From the NCBI RefSeq assembly GCF_012910785.2, contig NZ_WTVH02000008.1, forward strand, positions 124,001 to 188,000: DNA of 64,000 bases, read 5' to 3'. A model generated the notes under the pieces. That model did not search any database. It saw nothing but the letters and a program-made list of their open reading frames with translations, and was not told the origin of the DNA. Positions 7,473 through 16,825 of this stretch are shown piece by piece. The stretch comes from Aromatoleum buckelii. GTDB taxonomy: Bacteria > Pseudomonadota > Gammaproteobacteria > Burkholderiales > Rhodocyclaceae. The position numbers and the translations under genes were made by a program. Position 1 is the stretch's first letter, and every line of letters begins with the position of its first letter.

Positions 7473-7556
7473 CGGCAGCCGCCCCTTGTCGGCAAGGCGG
7501 ACAACGAAGTCGTACTGCAGAGGAACCCAGGTGCCCGGCCCCGCCCGGAGGCGTTC

Positions 7557-7568
7557 ATACCGCGGTAT
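7557..7568. promoter_or_regulatory. Palindrome ATACCGCGGTAT with tandem CGCGGTAT
   Basis: A perfect 12-bp palindrome is followed at once by a second CGCGGTAT half, giving CGCGGTAT twice in tandem (7561-7576). It lies about 80 bases upstream of the DUF4399 gene. It could be a repressor operator, but no regulator is suggested by context. Confidence 0.25.
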
Positions 7569-7650
7569 CGCGGTATCGAATTCGCCGCGAAATCGGCGCT
7601 GCCGCGGTCTAGGATGAAATCCCCTGCAGATGAACCGACGGAGAGCCGAT

Positions 7651-8085
7651 ATGAAAAAAACTCTTTCCCTTGCCGTCCTTGCCGCTGCCGTGACCCTTTC
7701 GCCGATTGCGGCGGCGGCCGACCGGGCTTATTTCATCGAGCCCGCCGACGGTGCGGCGGTGCCCGAGGAATTCACGGTCAGAATGGGCGTCGACGGCCTG
7801 CGCGTGCAGCCTGCGGGCGAGCTCGCCGAAGGCAGCGGGCATCATCACCTGATCGTCGATGGCAAGCCGATCGAAGCCGGCAAACCAGTGCCGACGGATG
7901 CGACGCACCTGCACTTCGGCAAGGGCCAGACCGAAACCACGCTCAAGCTCCCACCCGGAAAGCACACGCTGACGCTCCAGTTCGCCGATGGCCTCCACCA
8001 GTCGTACGGGCCCGGGCTCAGCAATACGATCAGCGTCCACGTGAATGATCCGCTGGCCGTCACGCCGACGGTGCTCGAACCGTAG
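7651..8085 (+). CDS. DUF4399 domain-containing exported protein
   Basis: The 144-residue protein starts with a cleavable signal peptide (MKKTLSLAVLAAAVTLSPIA, cleavage after AAA near residue 24). One DUF4399 domain follows, with YFIEPADGAAVPEEF, SGHHHLIVDG, HFGKGQTETTLKLPPGKHTL and LQFADGLHQSYGP. Proteins of this family are periplasmic or secreted; the His cluster suggests a metal or ligand site, but the function is unknown. ATG 7651 is chosen over 7630 because it begins a proper signal peptide and has GGAGAG in front. Confidence 0.85.
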   Translation: MKKTLSLAVLAAAVTLSPIAAAADRAYFIEPADGAAVPEEFTVRMGVDGLRVQPAGELAEGSGHHHLIVDGKPIEAGKPVPTDATHLHFGKGQTETTLKLPPGKHTLTLQFADGLHQSYGPGLSNTISVHVNDPLAVTPTVLEP

Positions 8086-8178
8086 AACGGGAAGCCGCTT
8101 TGGTCACCGGCCCACGGCGCGAAAAGCGTCAGCCCGTCGTCCGGCTGTCCCACCCGTCCGCAGCGCCGGTCCGCGGCC

Positions 8179-8769
8179 TCACCACGGGTGCCACGGGTAA
8201 CCGTGCCACCCGAAACTCCAGCCCCAGTAGGGCGACCGGTACGAAAACGGATAGCCGTACGGGTAGCGATGGGAATACGGGTACCAGTGGCCGGACATCA
8301 TGCCGTCGCGGGGATAAACATAGGTGCGGCTCGTGCGCACGACTTTACCGTCGATGAAATGCACGTTGAACAGCGTCGCGACGCCCGGCCCGTCATTGTA
8401 GACGTTCCAGTCCCACACCTCCTCGCCGCTGAGCTTGAACACCTGCACCGAGCGGTGCGTGCCGAGCAGGCGCGACACTTCGTCCTGCGTCATGCCCGGC
8501 TTGACCCGGGCGAGATTCTCGTCGGAGAGCGCGTCGTACTGGTCGATCACGACGCCGCTCGCGTCGACAGTCACCATCAGCGCGCGATGGCCGTACGGCT
8601 GCGTCGAGTATTCCAGCGTCGTCGTGCCGTCGCCGTTGTCCCAGCGCCGCGTCGGTTCGCCGTGCACGGCAAACGCCTCGGCTTCGGTCGTCAGTGGGCG
8701 CGGTGGGGCGAAGGCCGCGCAGCCGGAGAGGATCAGCAGCGCGAGCAGCGCGAGGATGCGGGATGCCAT
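8179..8769 (-). CDS. BamE/SmpA-like lipoprotein with Tyr/Pro/Trp-rich tail
   Basis: The 196-residue protein has a lipoprotein signal (LALLALLILSGCAAF, lipobox LSGC). Two BamE-like halves follow: AEAFAVHGEPTRRWDNGDGT and VKPGMTQDEVSRLLGTHRSV, each with the strand pattern of the SmpA/OmlA domain. The last 40 residues are unusual (HWYPYSHRYPYGYPFSYRSP and WGWSFGWHGYPWHPW), rich in aromatics and His. Its ATG immediately follows the stop of the upstream paralogue. It is probably anchored in the outer membrane; the role is unknown. Confidence 0.75.
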   Translation of the reverse strand: MASRILALLALLILSGCAAFAPPRPLTTEAEAFAVHGEPTRRWDNGDGTTTLEYSTQPYGHRALMVTVDASGVVIDQYDALSDENLARVKPGMTQDEVSRLLGTHRSVQVFKLSGEEVWDWNVYNDGPGVATLFNVHFIDGKVVRTSRTYVYPRDGMMSGHWYPYSHRYPYGYPFSYRSPYWGWSFGWHGYPWHPW

Positions 8770-9261
8770 TCAGCCTCCTCGATATTCGGTGTTCCGGCTC
8801 GTCTTTGCGACGCGCCCGTCGCTGTTGAAATGCACCGTGAAGAATGTCGCATCGCTCGAAGGCGGTGGCGGCTCGATGCGCCAGTTCCACACGGTCTCCT
8901 TGCTCAGCTCGAAGTACTGACGCGACGCCGGTTTGCCCAGCACGCGGCGCACTTCGTCGCCGGTCATGCCACGTTGGATGCGCGCGAAGCCCGTTTCGTT
9001 CAACACCTGGTCGACGCTGCGCAGCACGTTGTCGCGGCCGATCGTGATCATGTAGCACTTCGTGCCCTCGGGCTGGCGCGAGTATTCCCACGTCACCGAG
9101 CCGTCGTCGTTCTTCCACTCCATGCCGGGAGGGCCGAAGCGGTCGCGCACATCCATCGCCGTGGACACGCCGGGCTTGAGTTCTTGCAGGTTGAAATAAT
9201 CGCACGCGGGCAGGCCAATCGCCGCGAGCACGCTGCACAGGAGCAGTAAAAGGCGCTTCAT
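8770..9261 (-). CDS. BamE/SmpA-like lipoprotein
   Basis: The 163-residue protein has a lipoprotein signal ending GLPACDYF (Cys about residue 20). It then has a duplicated pattern: LKPGVSTAMDVRDRFGPPGM with EWKNDDGSVTWEYSRQPEG, followed by IQRGMTGDEVRRVLGKPASR with VWNW and FTVHFNSDGRVAKTSR. The same order occurs in the following gene, so the two are tandem paralogues read as one transcript (the stop TGA and the next ATG touch). No Bam partner genes are nearby, so a specific role in the BAM complex is not implied. Confidence 0.75.
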   Translation of the reverse strand: MKRLLLLLCSVLAAIGLPACDYFNLQELKPGVSTAMDVRDRFGPPGMEWKNDDGSVTWEYSRQPEGTKCYMITIGRDNVLRSVDQVLNETGFARIQRGMTGDEVRRVLGKPASRQYFELSKETVWNWRIEPPPPSSDATFFTVHFNSDGRVAKTSRNTEYRGG

Positions 9262-9387
9262 GGACTGGTTTCTCCCCGCTGCCGGACGGCTCCGATGGCT
9301 ATCGTGCCGTGGGCTAGAATCGCATCATGCCGGCGTGCAAATCAAGTCGCTGCCGCTGGTGACCTGCACCCACCCGGGAGGAGCCTC

Positions 9388-10500
9388 ATGAAAAAGACAT
9401 TGCTCGCACTCGCACTGGTCGGCTTCGGTTGTTCGGCCCTTGCCCAGACGTCAGTGAAGATCGGCCACGCCGGGCCACTGACCGGCCCGATCTCCCACAT
9501 CGGCAAGGACGGCGAAAACGGCGCGCGCCTGGCGATCGACGACGCCAATGCGAAAGGCATCACGATCGGCGGCCGGAAAGTGCAGTTCGAACTCGTCGGC
9601 GAGGACGACCAGGCCGACCCTCGCGTGGCGACGACGGTCGCGCAGCGCCTCGCCGATACCGGCGTCAAGGGCGTCGTCGGCCACGTCACGTCGGGGGCAT
9701 CGATTCCGGCGTCGCGCATTTATGAACAGGCCGGCATACCTATGGTCACGCCATCCTCTACGAATCCGAAGCTCACCCAGCAGGGGTACGAAGTCACGTT
9801 CCGCGTCATCGCGAACGACCTGCAGCAGGGGGCGGCGATGGCGAGGCATGCGGCGCAGAGCCTGCAGATCGGCAAGGTCGCGATCATCGACGACCGCACC
9901 GCGTACGGGCAGGGGCTCGCCGACGCGTTCGCCGACAGCCTGAAGCAGCACGGCGTGCAGGTCGTCGGGCGCGAATTCACGACCGACAAGGCGACCGACT
10001 TCACCGCGATCCTGACGAAAATCAAGGGCCGGCAGCCGGACGCGGTGTTCTTCGGCGGCATGGACGCGCAGGCCGCGCCGATGCTGCGCCAGATGAGGCA
10101 GCTCGGCATCGGTGGGCGCTTTCTCGGCGGCGACGGGGTGTGCACCAGCGAAATGATCAAGCTCGCCGGCGAAGCGATGAGCGCTGAGACGTACTGCACG
10201 CAGGCCGGCATTCCGATGGCGAAAATGCCCGGCGGCGCGCAGTTCAACGAGCGTTTCAAGGAGCGCTTCAAGACCGACGTGCAGCTGTATGCGCCCTACA
10301 GCTACGACGCGACGATGGCGCTGATCGAGGCGATGAAGACGGCCAGCTCGGCTGAGCCGGAGAAATACCTGCCGGCGCTGCGCAAGCTCGACATGCAGGG
10401 CATCACCGGCACCATCGCGTTCGACCGGAACGGCGACATCCGCGACGGCGGCGTCACGATGTACCGTTTCAGCGACGGCAAGTGGGAAGCACTGAACTGA
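9388..10500 (+). CDS. livK: ABC transporter substrate-binding protein, branched-chain amino acid type (first copy)
   Basis: The 370-residue periplasmic protein of the Peripla_BP_6 fold has a signal peptide (MKKTLLALALVGFGCSALAQ). It continues VKIGHAGPLTGPISHIGKDG, the usual opening of LivK proteins, and DDRTAYGQGLADAF in the hinge region. GGGAGGAG precedes ATG 9388, which is preferred over the upstream 9295 because it starts the signal peptide. It lies at the head of a livKK'HMGF operon. In aromatic degraders such systems sometimes carry aromatic acids rather than leucine, so the ligand is open. Confidence 0.9.
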   Translation: MKKTLLALALVGFGCSALAQTSVKIGHAGPLTGPISHIGKDGENGARLAIDDANAKGITIGGRKVQFELVGEDDQADPRVATTVAQRLADTGVKGVVGHVTSGASIPASRIYEQAGIPMVTPSSTNPKLTQQGYEVTFRVIANDLQQGAAMARHAAQSLQIGKVAIIDDRTAYGQGLADAFADSLKQHGVQVVGREFTTDKATDFTAILTKIKGRQPDAVFFGGMDAQAAPMLRQMRQLGIGGRFLGGDGVCTSEMIKLAGEAMSAETYCTQAGIPMAKMPGGAQFNERFKERFKTDVQLYAPYSYDATMALIEAMKTASSAEPEKYLPALRKLDMQGITGTIAFDRNGDIRDGGVTMYRFSDGKWEALN

Positions 10501-10711
10501 TGCTGAACTGAGCGCGTGACATTGACGCCCCGCGACTGTCGTTCAGCGGAGCGAAGTTCCGCCGCGCGGGACGCAACCCGCTCACCATGGCGTCATTGCC
10601 GGGCAGTATAGTGGCGCTTTCCGGAGTGCCGTCGCACAGCTGCCGAGGGCGTGGGCGAGGGGACGCGCGGCGCATCGGCCCGGTTTCCCGATTTTCACTG
10701 GAGGGGCAAGC

Positions 10712-11827
10712 ATGAAGAGAAGCGTTGTTGCAGTCGCAGTCCTGGGGCTCGGCCTGTCGCTGGCCCATGCGCAGGAAACCGTCGTCAGGCTCGGCAGCGT
10801 CGCCCCGCTGACCGGCACGATCTCCCACCTCGGCAAGGACAACGAGAACGGCGCGAGGCTCGCGATCGAGGACGCGAACGCGAAAGGGGTGACGATCGAC
10901 GGCAAGAAAGTCAGGTTCGAACTGCTGGGCGAGGACGACCAGGCCGACCCGCGCACCGGCACGACCGTCGCGCAGCGCCTCGTCGATGCCGACGTCAAGG
11001 GCGTCGTCGGCCACCTGAACTCGGGCACGACGATTCCCGCTTCGCGCATCTACAACCAGGCCGGAGTGCCGATGGTGTCGCCGTCAGCGACGAACCCGAC
11101 ATTGACTCGCCAGGGCTACCCGGGCGTGTTCCGCACGATCGCCAATGACGTGCAGCAAGGAGGCATGCTCGGCAAATTCATCGTCGGCTCGCTTGGCGCG
11201 AAGACGGTCGCGATCATCGACGACCGCACTGCGTACGGCCAGGGCCTCGCCGACGAGACCGAAAAAGCGGTCAAGGCCGCCGGCGGCAAAGTCGTCGCAC
11301 GCGAATTCACGACCGACAAGGCGACCGACTTCAACGCGATCCTGACCAAGATCCGCGGCGTCAAGCCGGACGCGATCTTCTTCGGCGGCATGGACGCGCA
11401 GGCCGGCCCGATGCTGCGCCAGTTGAAGCAGCTCGGCATCGAAGCGAAGTTCGTCACCGGGGACGGCGGTTGCAGCCCGGAGATGATCAAGCTCGCCGGC
11501 GACGCGATCAACGCCAGCGCCTACTGCTCGATGCCCGGCCTCGCGATCGACAAGATGCCGGGCGGGCCGGAGTTCCGCAACCGCTACAAGGCGCGCTTCA
11601 ATACCGACGTGCAGATCTATTCGCCGTACGCCTACGACGCGGCGACGGCGATCATCAGGGCGATGCAGGCGGCGGATTCGGCCGAGCCGTCGAAGTACCT
11701 GCCGGCGCTGAAGAAATCGAACTTCCAGGGCGTCATCGGCACGGTCGCGTTCGACGACAAGGGCGACATCAAGGAAGGCGCGGTGACGATGTACCAGTAC
11801 AAGAACGGCGCGTGGTCGCCGATGTGA
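10712..11827 (+). CDS. livK: ABC transporter substrate-binding protein, branched-chain amino acid type (second copy)
   Basis: The 371-residue protein is closely similar to the preceding gene over its whole length (both have GEDDQADPR, GVVGH, REFTTDKATDF and FFGGMDAQA.PMLRQ). It has its own signal peptide (MKRSVVAVAVLGLGLSLAHA) and ribosome site (GGAGGGG). The 211-bp spacer before it can hold a separate promoter, so the two receptors may be expressed differently while sharing the LivHMGF core. The duplication is tandem and the copies have clearly diverged. Confidence 0.9.
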   Translation: MKRSVVAVAVLGLGLSLAHAQETVVRLGSVAPLTGTISHLGKDNENGARLAIEDANAKGVTIDGKKVRFELLGEDDQADPRTGTTVAQRLVDADVKGVVGHLNSGTTIPASRIYNQAGVPMVSPSATNPTLTRQGYPGVFRTIANDVQQGGMLGKFIVGSLGAKTVAIIDDRTAYGQGLADETEKAVKAAGGKVVAREFTTDKATDFNAILTKIRGVKPDAIFFGGMDAQAGPMLRQLKQLGIEAKFVTGDGGCSPEMIKLAGDAINASAYCSMPGLAIDKMPGGPEFRNRYKARFNTDVQIYSPYAYDAATAIIRAMQAADSAEPSKYLPALKKSNFQGVIGTVAFDDKGDIKEGAVTMYQYKNGAWSPM

Positions 11828-11918
11828 GCTTCGCCGAGAGATGACGGCGCACGGCCGGAACCGGGGCGCGACAGAGGTGATCGCGCTCCGGAGTCGTCCC
11901 GGCATCACAAGGGTAACG

Positions 11919-12851
11919 ATGGAAATCTTCCTGCAGCAGCTCGTCAACGGCCTGGTCGTCGGCAGTGTCTATGCGCTCGTCGCGCTCGGCTACACGATGG
12001 TTTATGGCATCCTCGGGCTGATCAACTTCGCCCACGGCGACCTCGTCATGGTCGGTGCGATGGTCGCGCTGCAGACGATGCTGTTCCTGATGGGTGCCGC
12101 GCCCGGGATGTCGCCGCTCACGATGCTGACGCTGTCGCTCGCCGTCGCGATTCCGGTGTGCATGATGCTCGGCTACACGATGGAGCGCCTCGCGTACCGG
12201 CGGCTGCGCAACGCCCCGCGGCTGGCACCGTTGATCACCGCGATCGGGATGTCGTTCCTGCTGCAGACGATCGCGATGATCCTGTGGGGACGCAATTACC
12301 ACACTTTCCCGCAGCTCGTCTCGACCGCGCCGCTGCAGCCGGTCGCGGGCGTGTTCGTCACGCCGATCCAGGTGACGATCGTCGTCGGCTCGGCGCTCAT
12401 CATGGCCGCGCTGATCGTGCTCGTGACGAAGACCCGGCTCGGCCGGGCGATGCGCGCGACGGCCGAAAACCACCGCGTCGCGGCGCTGATGGGCGTCGAC
12501 ACGAACCTCATCATCGCGCTGACGTTCGTCATCGGCGCGGCGCTCGCCGCAGTCGCGGGCGTGATGTACGCGAGCAACTACGGCATCGCGCACTACGGCA
12601 TGGGTTTCATGCCGGGGCTGAAGGCCTTTACCGCCGCGGTGCTCGGCGGCATCGGCAACCTCGGCGGCGCGATGCTAGGCGGCATCGTGCTCGGGCTCGT
12701 CGAATCCTTCGGCGCCGGCTACATCGAGCACATGACCTTCGGCCTGCTGAATTCGTCCTACCAGGACATCTTCGCCTTCATCATCCTCGGCCTCGTGCTC
12801 ATCTTCCGGCCCACCGGCCTGCTCGGTGAACGCGTGTCCGACCGCGCCTGA
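11919..12851 (+). CDS. livH: ABC transporter permease LivH
   Basis: The 310-residue inner-membrane permease has about eight hydrophobic helices. It opens MEIFLQQLVNGLVVGSVYAL and contains LINFAHGDLVMVGA, the conserved LivH motif, and MRATAENHRVAALMGVD, the coupling loop to the ATPases. The start at 11919 is preferred over 11841 because the 26-residue extension is not family-like. With LivM it forms the channel. The spacing to livM is 12 bp. Confidence 0.93.
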   Translation: MEIFLQQLVNGLVVGSVYALVALGYTMVYGILGLINFAHGDLVMVGAMVALQTMLFLMGAAPGMSPLTMLTLSLAVAIPVCMMLGYTMERLAYRRLRNAPRLAPLITAIGMSFLLQTIAMILWGRNYHTFPQLVSTAPLQPVAGVFVTPIQVTIVVGSALIMAALIVLVTKTRLGRAMRATAENHRVAALMGVDTNLIIALTFVIGAALAAVAGVMYASNYGIAHYGMGFMPGLKAFTAAVLGGIGNLGGAMLGGIVLGLVESFGAGYIEHMTFGLLNSSYQDIFAFIILGLVLIFRPTGLLGERVSDRA

Positions 12852-12863
12852 ACGGGGAACGCG

Positions 12864-13964
12864 ATGAACGAGCTCGCTTCGGCCGTTCCCTGGCTCGGCC
12901 GCCGCAACCCGCAGGCGGCGCGCTGGCTGATCGTCATCGTCGCGATCGCCGCGCCGCTCGTCGCGGTGCTGTTCGGCCGCACCTGGGTGCGCGTGCTCGA
13001 CTTCGCGCTGCTGTACGTGATGCTCGCGCTCGGCCTGAATCTCGTCGTCGGCTTCGCCGGACTCCTCGACCTCGGCTACATCGCGTTCTACGCGGTGGGC
13101 GCCTACACTGCCGCGTTCCTCGCGTCGCCGCATTTCGGCGTGCACCTGCCGTTCTGGATCGTGCTGCCGGTCGCCGCCGGCTGCGCCGCGCTGGCCGGGA
13201 TCATGCTCGGCTTTCCGGTGCTGCGGCTGCGCGGCGACTACCTCGCGATCGTCACGCTCGGCTTCGGCGAGATCGTGCGCATCTTCCTCAACAACCTGAA
13301 CTATCCGGTCAACATCACAAACGGGCCGCAGGGCATCAACACGCTCGACCCGCTCGTGCTGTTCGGCTGGGACCTGTCGCGCAACCTCGAAATCACCGAG
13401 AACCTGTCGATCAACTCGCTGTTCCTGTACTACTACTTCTTCCTCGCGTGCGTCGCGGGCTCGATCGTGTTCATCCAGCGCCTGCAGGTGTCGCGTGTCG
13501 GGCGCGCGTGGGCGGCGATGCGCGACGACGAGCTCGCCGCCAAGGCGATCGGCATCAACACGCGCAATCTGAAGCTGCTCGCGTTCTCGCTCGGCGCGAC
13601 TTTCGGCGGCGTCGCAGGCGGGCTCTTCGGCGCGTTCCAGGGCTTCGTGTCGCCGGAATCCTTCTCGCTGATGGAGTCGATCGCGGTGCTGACGATGGTG
13701 GTGTTCGGCGGCATGGGCAACGTCGCCGGCGCCATCGTCGGGGCGCTGATCCTGTCGGCGCTGCCCGAGATCCTGCGCCACCTCGCGGTGCCGCTGCAGC
13801 AGACGCTGTTCGGCACCGTGCTCCTCGACCCCGAAGTGCTGCGCATGCTGCTCTTGTCGCTCGCGATGATCCTGATGATGCTGCTCAAACCCGCCGGCCT
13901 GATCCCGGCGCACGCGCGCTACTCCCACGTCGAACACCTGAAACGCCACGGGGTGTCGCGATGA
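12864..13964 (+). CDS. livM: ABC transporter permease LivM
   Basis: The 366-residue permease has an N-terminal charged segment and about ten membrane helices. GYIAFYAVGAYTAAFLAS, LRGDYLAIVTLGFGEIVRIF and WAAMRDDELAAKAIGINT (the EAA-like coupling loop) are typical of LivM. It follows livH by 12 bases, and its stop overlaps the livG start (ATGA), indicating translational coupling. Confidence 0.93.
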   Translation: MNELASAVPWLGRRNPQAARWLIVIVAIAAPLVAVLFGRTWVRVLDFALLYVMLALGLNLVVGFAGLLDLGYIAFYAVGAYTAAFLASPHFGVHLPFWIVLPVAAGCAALAGIMLGFPVLRLRGDYLAIVTLGFGEIVRIFLNNLNYPVNITNGPQGINTLDPLVLFGWDLSRNLEITENLSINSLFLYYYFFLACVAGSIVFIQRLQVSRVGRAWAAMRDDELAAKAIGINTRNLKLLAFSLGATFGGVAGGLFGAFQGFVSPESFSLMESIAVLTMVVFGGMGNVAGAIVGALILSALPEILRHLAVPLQQTLFGTVLLDPEVLRMLLLSLAMILMMLLKPAGLIPAHARYSHVEHLKRHGVSR

Positions 13965-14737
13965 TCACGCTGCTCGAAGCGCGCCACATCGACAAGCGCT
14001 TCGGCGGCCTGAAAGCGCTGTCGGACGTGTCGCTGACGATCGGCAAGGGCGAGATCTACGGCCTGATCGGCCCGAACGGCGCCGGCAAGACGACGCTCTT
14101 CAACGTGCTGAGCGGCGCCTACGCGCCCGACGGCGGCGAGTTCGTGTTCAACGGCGCGGCGCTGCCTTCGGCCAAGCCGCACCTCGTTGTCGCGCAGGGC
14201 ATCGCGCGCACGTTCCAGAACATCCGCCTCTTTCGCGAGCTGACCGCGCTCGAGAACGTCATGGCCGGGCACCACATCCGCACGAAGGCGAGTGTCTTCG
14301 GCATCCTCGTGCAGAACAAGCGCACGCGCGAAGAGGAGCGCCTGACGACCGAACGCGCGTACGAGTTGCTCAAATACGTCGGCATCGAGCGCTTCGCCAC
14401 CGTGACGGCGAAGAGCCTGTCGTACGGCGACCAGCGCCGCCTCGAGATCGCCCGCGCGCTCGCGACCGAGCCGCGGCTCCTCGCGCTTGACGAGCCCGCA
14501 GCCGGCATGAACGCGACCGAGACCGCCCAGCTGAAGCTCCTGATCGAGCAGATCCGCCGCGACGGCATCACGGTGCTGCTGATCGAGCACGACGTGAAGC
14601 TCGTGATGGGACTGTGCGACCGCGTCGCGGTGCTCGATTTCGGCTGCAAGATCGCCGAAGGCATTCCGTCGGTCGTGCAGACGGACGAAGCGGTCATCAA
14701 TGCGTACCTCGGCGGGGGCTGCCGGTATGAACACTGA
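13961..14737 (+). CDS. livG: ABC transporter ATP-binding protein LivG
   Basis: The 258-residue ATPase has Walker A GPNGAGKTTLF, the LivG-specific GIARTFQNIRLF Q-loop region, the signature LSYGDQRRLEIARAL and Walker B LLALDEPAAGM, with a following HDV His switch. The ATG at 13961 overlaps the livM stop. It energises transport with LivF. Confidence 0.94.
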   Translation: MITLLEARHIDKRFGGLKALSDVSLTIGKGEIYGLIGPNGAGKTTLFNVLSGAYAPDGGEFVFNGAALPSAKPHLVVAQGIARTFQNIRLFRELTALENVMAGHHIRTKASVFGILVQNKRTREEERLTTERAYELLKYVGIERFATVTAKSLSYGDQRRLEIARALATEPRLLALDEPAAGMNATETAQLKLLIEQIRRDGITVLLIEHDVKLVMGLCDRVAVLDFGCKIAEGIPSVVQTDEAVINAYLGGGCRYEH

Positions 14738-15488
14738 CCCGCCTAACCCGCCCTCGCCGCTGCTGCGACTCGACGGCGTGCAGATCGCGTACAGCGGCAT
14801 CCAGGCCGTGAAGGGCATCGATCTGCAGCTCCATCGCGGCGAGCGCGTCAGCCTGATCGGCGCGAACGGCGCGGGAAAGACGACGACGCTGAACGCGATC
14901 GCCGGCCTGCTGCCGCTCGCCCGCGGTGAAATCCTCTACGACGGCGACCGGATCGGGCAGCTGCCGGCGCACAAGCGGCTGCGCCGCGGCATCGCGCTCG
15001 TGCCCGAAGGGCGCGGCATCTTCACGCGCCTCACGGTCGAGGAAAACCTGCGCATGGGCGCGTATTCGCGCCGCGACGCTGCGGGTATCGAAGCCGACCT
15101 GGAGCGCGTGTATACGATGCTGCCGCGCATCAAGGAGCGCCTCGCCCAGGTCGCCGGCACGCTGTCCGGCGGCGAGCAGCAGATGCTCGCGATCGGCAGG
15201 GCGCTGCTGTCGCGCCCCAAATTGCTGCTGCTCGACGAGCCGTCGATGGGGCTCGCGCCGCTGATCGTCGAGAAGATCTTCGAAGTCCTGCGCTCGGTCG
15301 GCAACGAAGGCGTGACGATCCTGCTCGTCGAGCAGAACGCGAACCTCGCGCTGGAATTCTCGCAGCGCGCGTACGTCATGGAATCGGGCCGCATCACGCT
15401 GTCGGGCAGCGGCCCGGAACTGCTGACCGACCCGAAAGTGCGGACGGCGTATCTCGGCGAGATCGACGCCGTCGGCGAACGCGGCTGA
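14727..15488 (+). CDS. livF: ABC transporter ATP-binding protein LivF
   Basis: The 253-residue ATPase has Walker A GANGAGKTTTL, a family-typical LVPEGRGIFTRLTVEENLRM segment, the signature LSGGEQQMLAIGRAL and Walker B LLLDEPSMGLAP. ATG 14727 overlaps the end of livG by 11 bases. It is the last gene of the operon; the next gene is convergent and no clear terminator hairpin is visible in the 23-bp gap. Confidence 0.94.
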   Translation: MNTDPPNPPSPLLRLDGVQIAYSGIQAVKGIDLQLHRGERVSLIGANGAGKTTTLNAIAGLLPLARGEILYDGDRIGQLPAHKRLRRGIALVPEGRGIFTRLTVEENLRMGAYSRRDAAGIEADLERVYTMLPRIKERLAQVAGTLSGGEQQMLAIGRALLSRPKLLLLDEPSMGLAPLIVEKIFEVLRSVGNEGVTILLVEQNANLALEFSQRAYVMESGRITLSGSGPELLTDPKVRTAYLGEIDAVGERG

Positions 15489-15511
15489 AGCCGGCGGGCG
15501 AGCGGCTCGGG

Positions 15512-16696
15512 TCAGGCTTCGACGCGCCGCTGCCAGGACAGGAAGCACAACAGGCCGAGCGACATGAAGCCCGCCATGCCGGCCGCGAGCGTCAGCGGCG
15601 AGCCCCACAGCAGCGGCGCGAACACTCCCGCAGTCACCGCATTGAGGCTGACCTGCAAAAAGCTCTGGCAGCTCGACGCGAGGCCGCGGCGCGCGGGAAA
15701 GCGGTCGAGCGCGATCAGCGTCAGGCTGGGCGTCGCCAGCGCCATGCCGATCGTGTAGAGCGCGATCGGCAGCACCGACCACGGCAGGCCCGGCGTCACC
15801 AGCGCGCCGATCAGCACGTTGAGCGCCGCCGCGCCGCCCATGATCGCGAAACCGATCGAGATCGTGCGCCCGTGCTGCCAACGACCGGCCACGCGCCCGG
15901 ACAGCGCCGAACCGCACACCATGCCGAGCACCGTCGGCACGAACATCCAGCCGAACTGCTGCGGCCCGAGGCCGAGATGGCCGATGAGGAAAGCCGGCGC
16001 GGATAGCACGTAAAGGAAGAACCCGTTGAAGTTGAATGCGACCGCCCCGGCAACGAGCAGGAACGCCCCGCTGCCGAGCACTTTCGCGTAGGCGCGGCCG
16101 AGGCTGACCGGGTGCAGCGGATGACGTGCCGCGGCGGGCAGCGTCTCGGGCAGGTAACGCCAGGTCAGGTAAGTCAGCCCACCGGCGAAGAGCGCGAGGA
16201 ACACGAACACCGCGCGCCAGCCGGCGATTGCCAGCAGCAGCCCGCCGATGATCGGCGCAATCGCGGGCGCGATGGCGAAGATCATCGTGACGCGCGCCAT
16301 CAGCCGCTGCGCCTGCGCGCCGTCGTAGAGGTCGCGGATCACTGCGCGCCCGACCACCATCCCTGCGCCGCCGGACAGCCCCTGCAGCACGCGCCCGGTC
16401 CACAGCCATTCGATCGACGGCGCCAGCGCGCATACGAGCGACGCCAGCACGAACAGCACCATCGACCCGAGGATCACGCGCCGCCGGCCGAAATGGTCGG
16501 CCAGCGCGCCGTGCCACAGCACCATGAACGCGAAAGTCGCCATGTAGGCCGTCAGCGTCTGCTGCACTTCGATCGGCGTCGCGCCGAGCGACGCGGCAAT
16601 CGCGGGAAACGCCGGCAGGTAAGTGTCGATCGAAAATGGCCCGATCGCGGCGAGCGCGGCGAGAATCGCCGCGAGCCAGGGCGAGGAAGCAGGCAT
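15512..16696 (-). CDS. MFS drug-resistance transporter, Bcr/CflA family
   Basis: The 394-residue protein has 12 predicted hydrophobic helices and the DHA1/Bcr opening AAIGPFSIDTYLPAFPAIAA. GALADHFGRRRVILGSM is the MFS motif A between helices 2 and 3. Such proteins export drugs such as bicyclomycin or sulfonamides by proton antiport; the natural substrate is unknown. ATG 16696 is chosen because the longer frame would add a charged non-family extension. It is transcribed away from comM, with about 130 bp between them. Confidence 0.88.
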   Translation of the reverse strand: MPASSPWLAAILAALAAIGPFSIDTYLPAFPAIAASLGATPIEVQQTLTAYMATFAFMVLWHGALADHFGRRRVILGSMVLFVLASLVCALAPSIEWLWTGRVLQGLSGGAGMVVGRAVIRDLYDGAQAQRLMARVTMIFAIAPAIAPIIGGLLLAIAGWRAVFVFLALFAGGLTYLTWRYLPETLPAAARHPLHPVSLGRAYAKVLGSGAFLLVAGAVAFNFNGFFLYVLSAPAFLIGHLGLGPQQFGWMFVPTVLGMVCGSALSGRVAGRWQHGRTISIGFAIMGGAAALNVLIGALVTPGLPWSVLPIALYTIGMALATPSLTLIALDRFPARRGLASSCQSFLQVSLNAVTAGVFAPLLWGSPLTLAAGMAGFMSLGLLCFLSWQRRVEA

Positions 16697-16825
16697 CGGA
16701 ATCTCTCTGGGAATCTTCTGTTTTTTCTGTTTTTCTTCGCGTTGCCGCAACTTGGCACGCTTTCGGCCCGCACGCAGCTTTGCCCGCGATGCCCGGCCCG
16801 GTCCTGCAACCCGCGCGTCGGCGCG

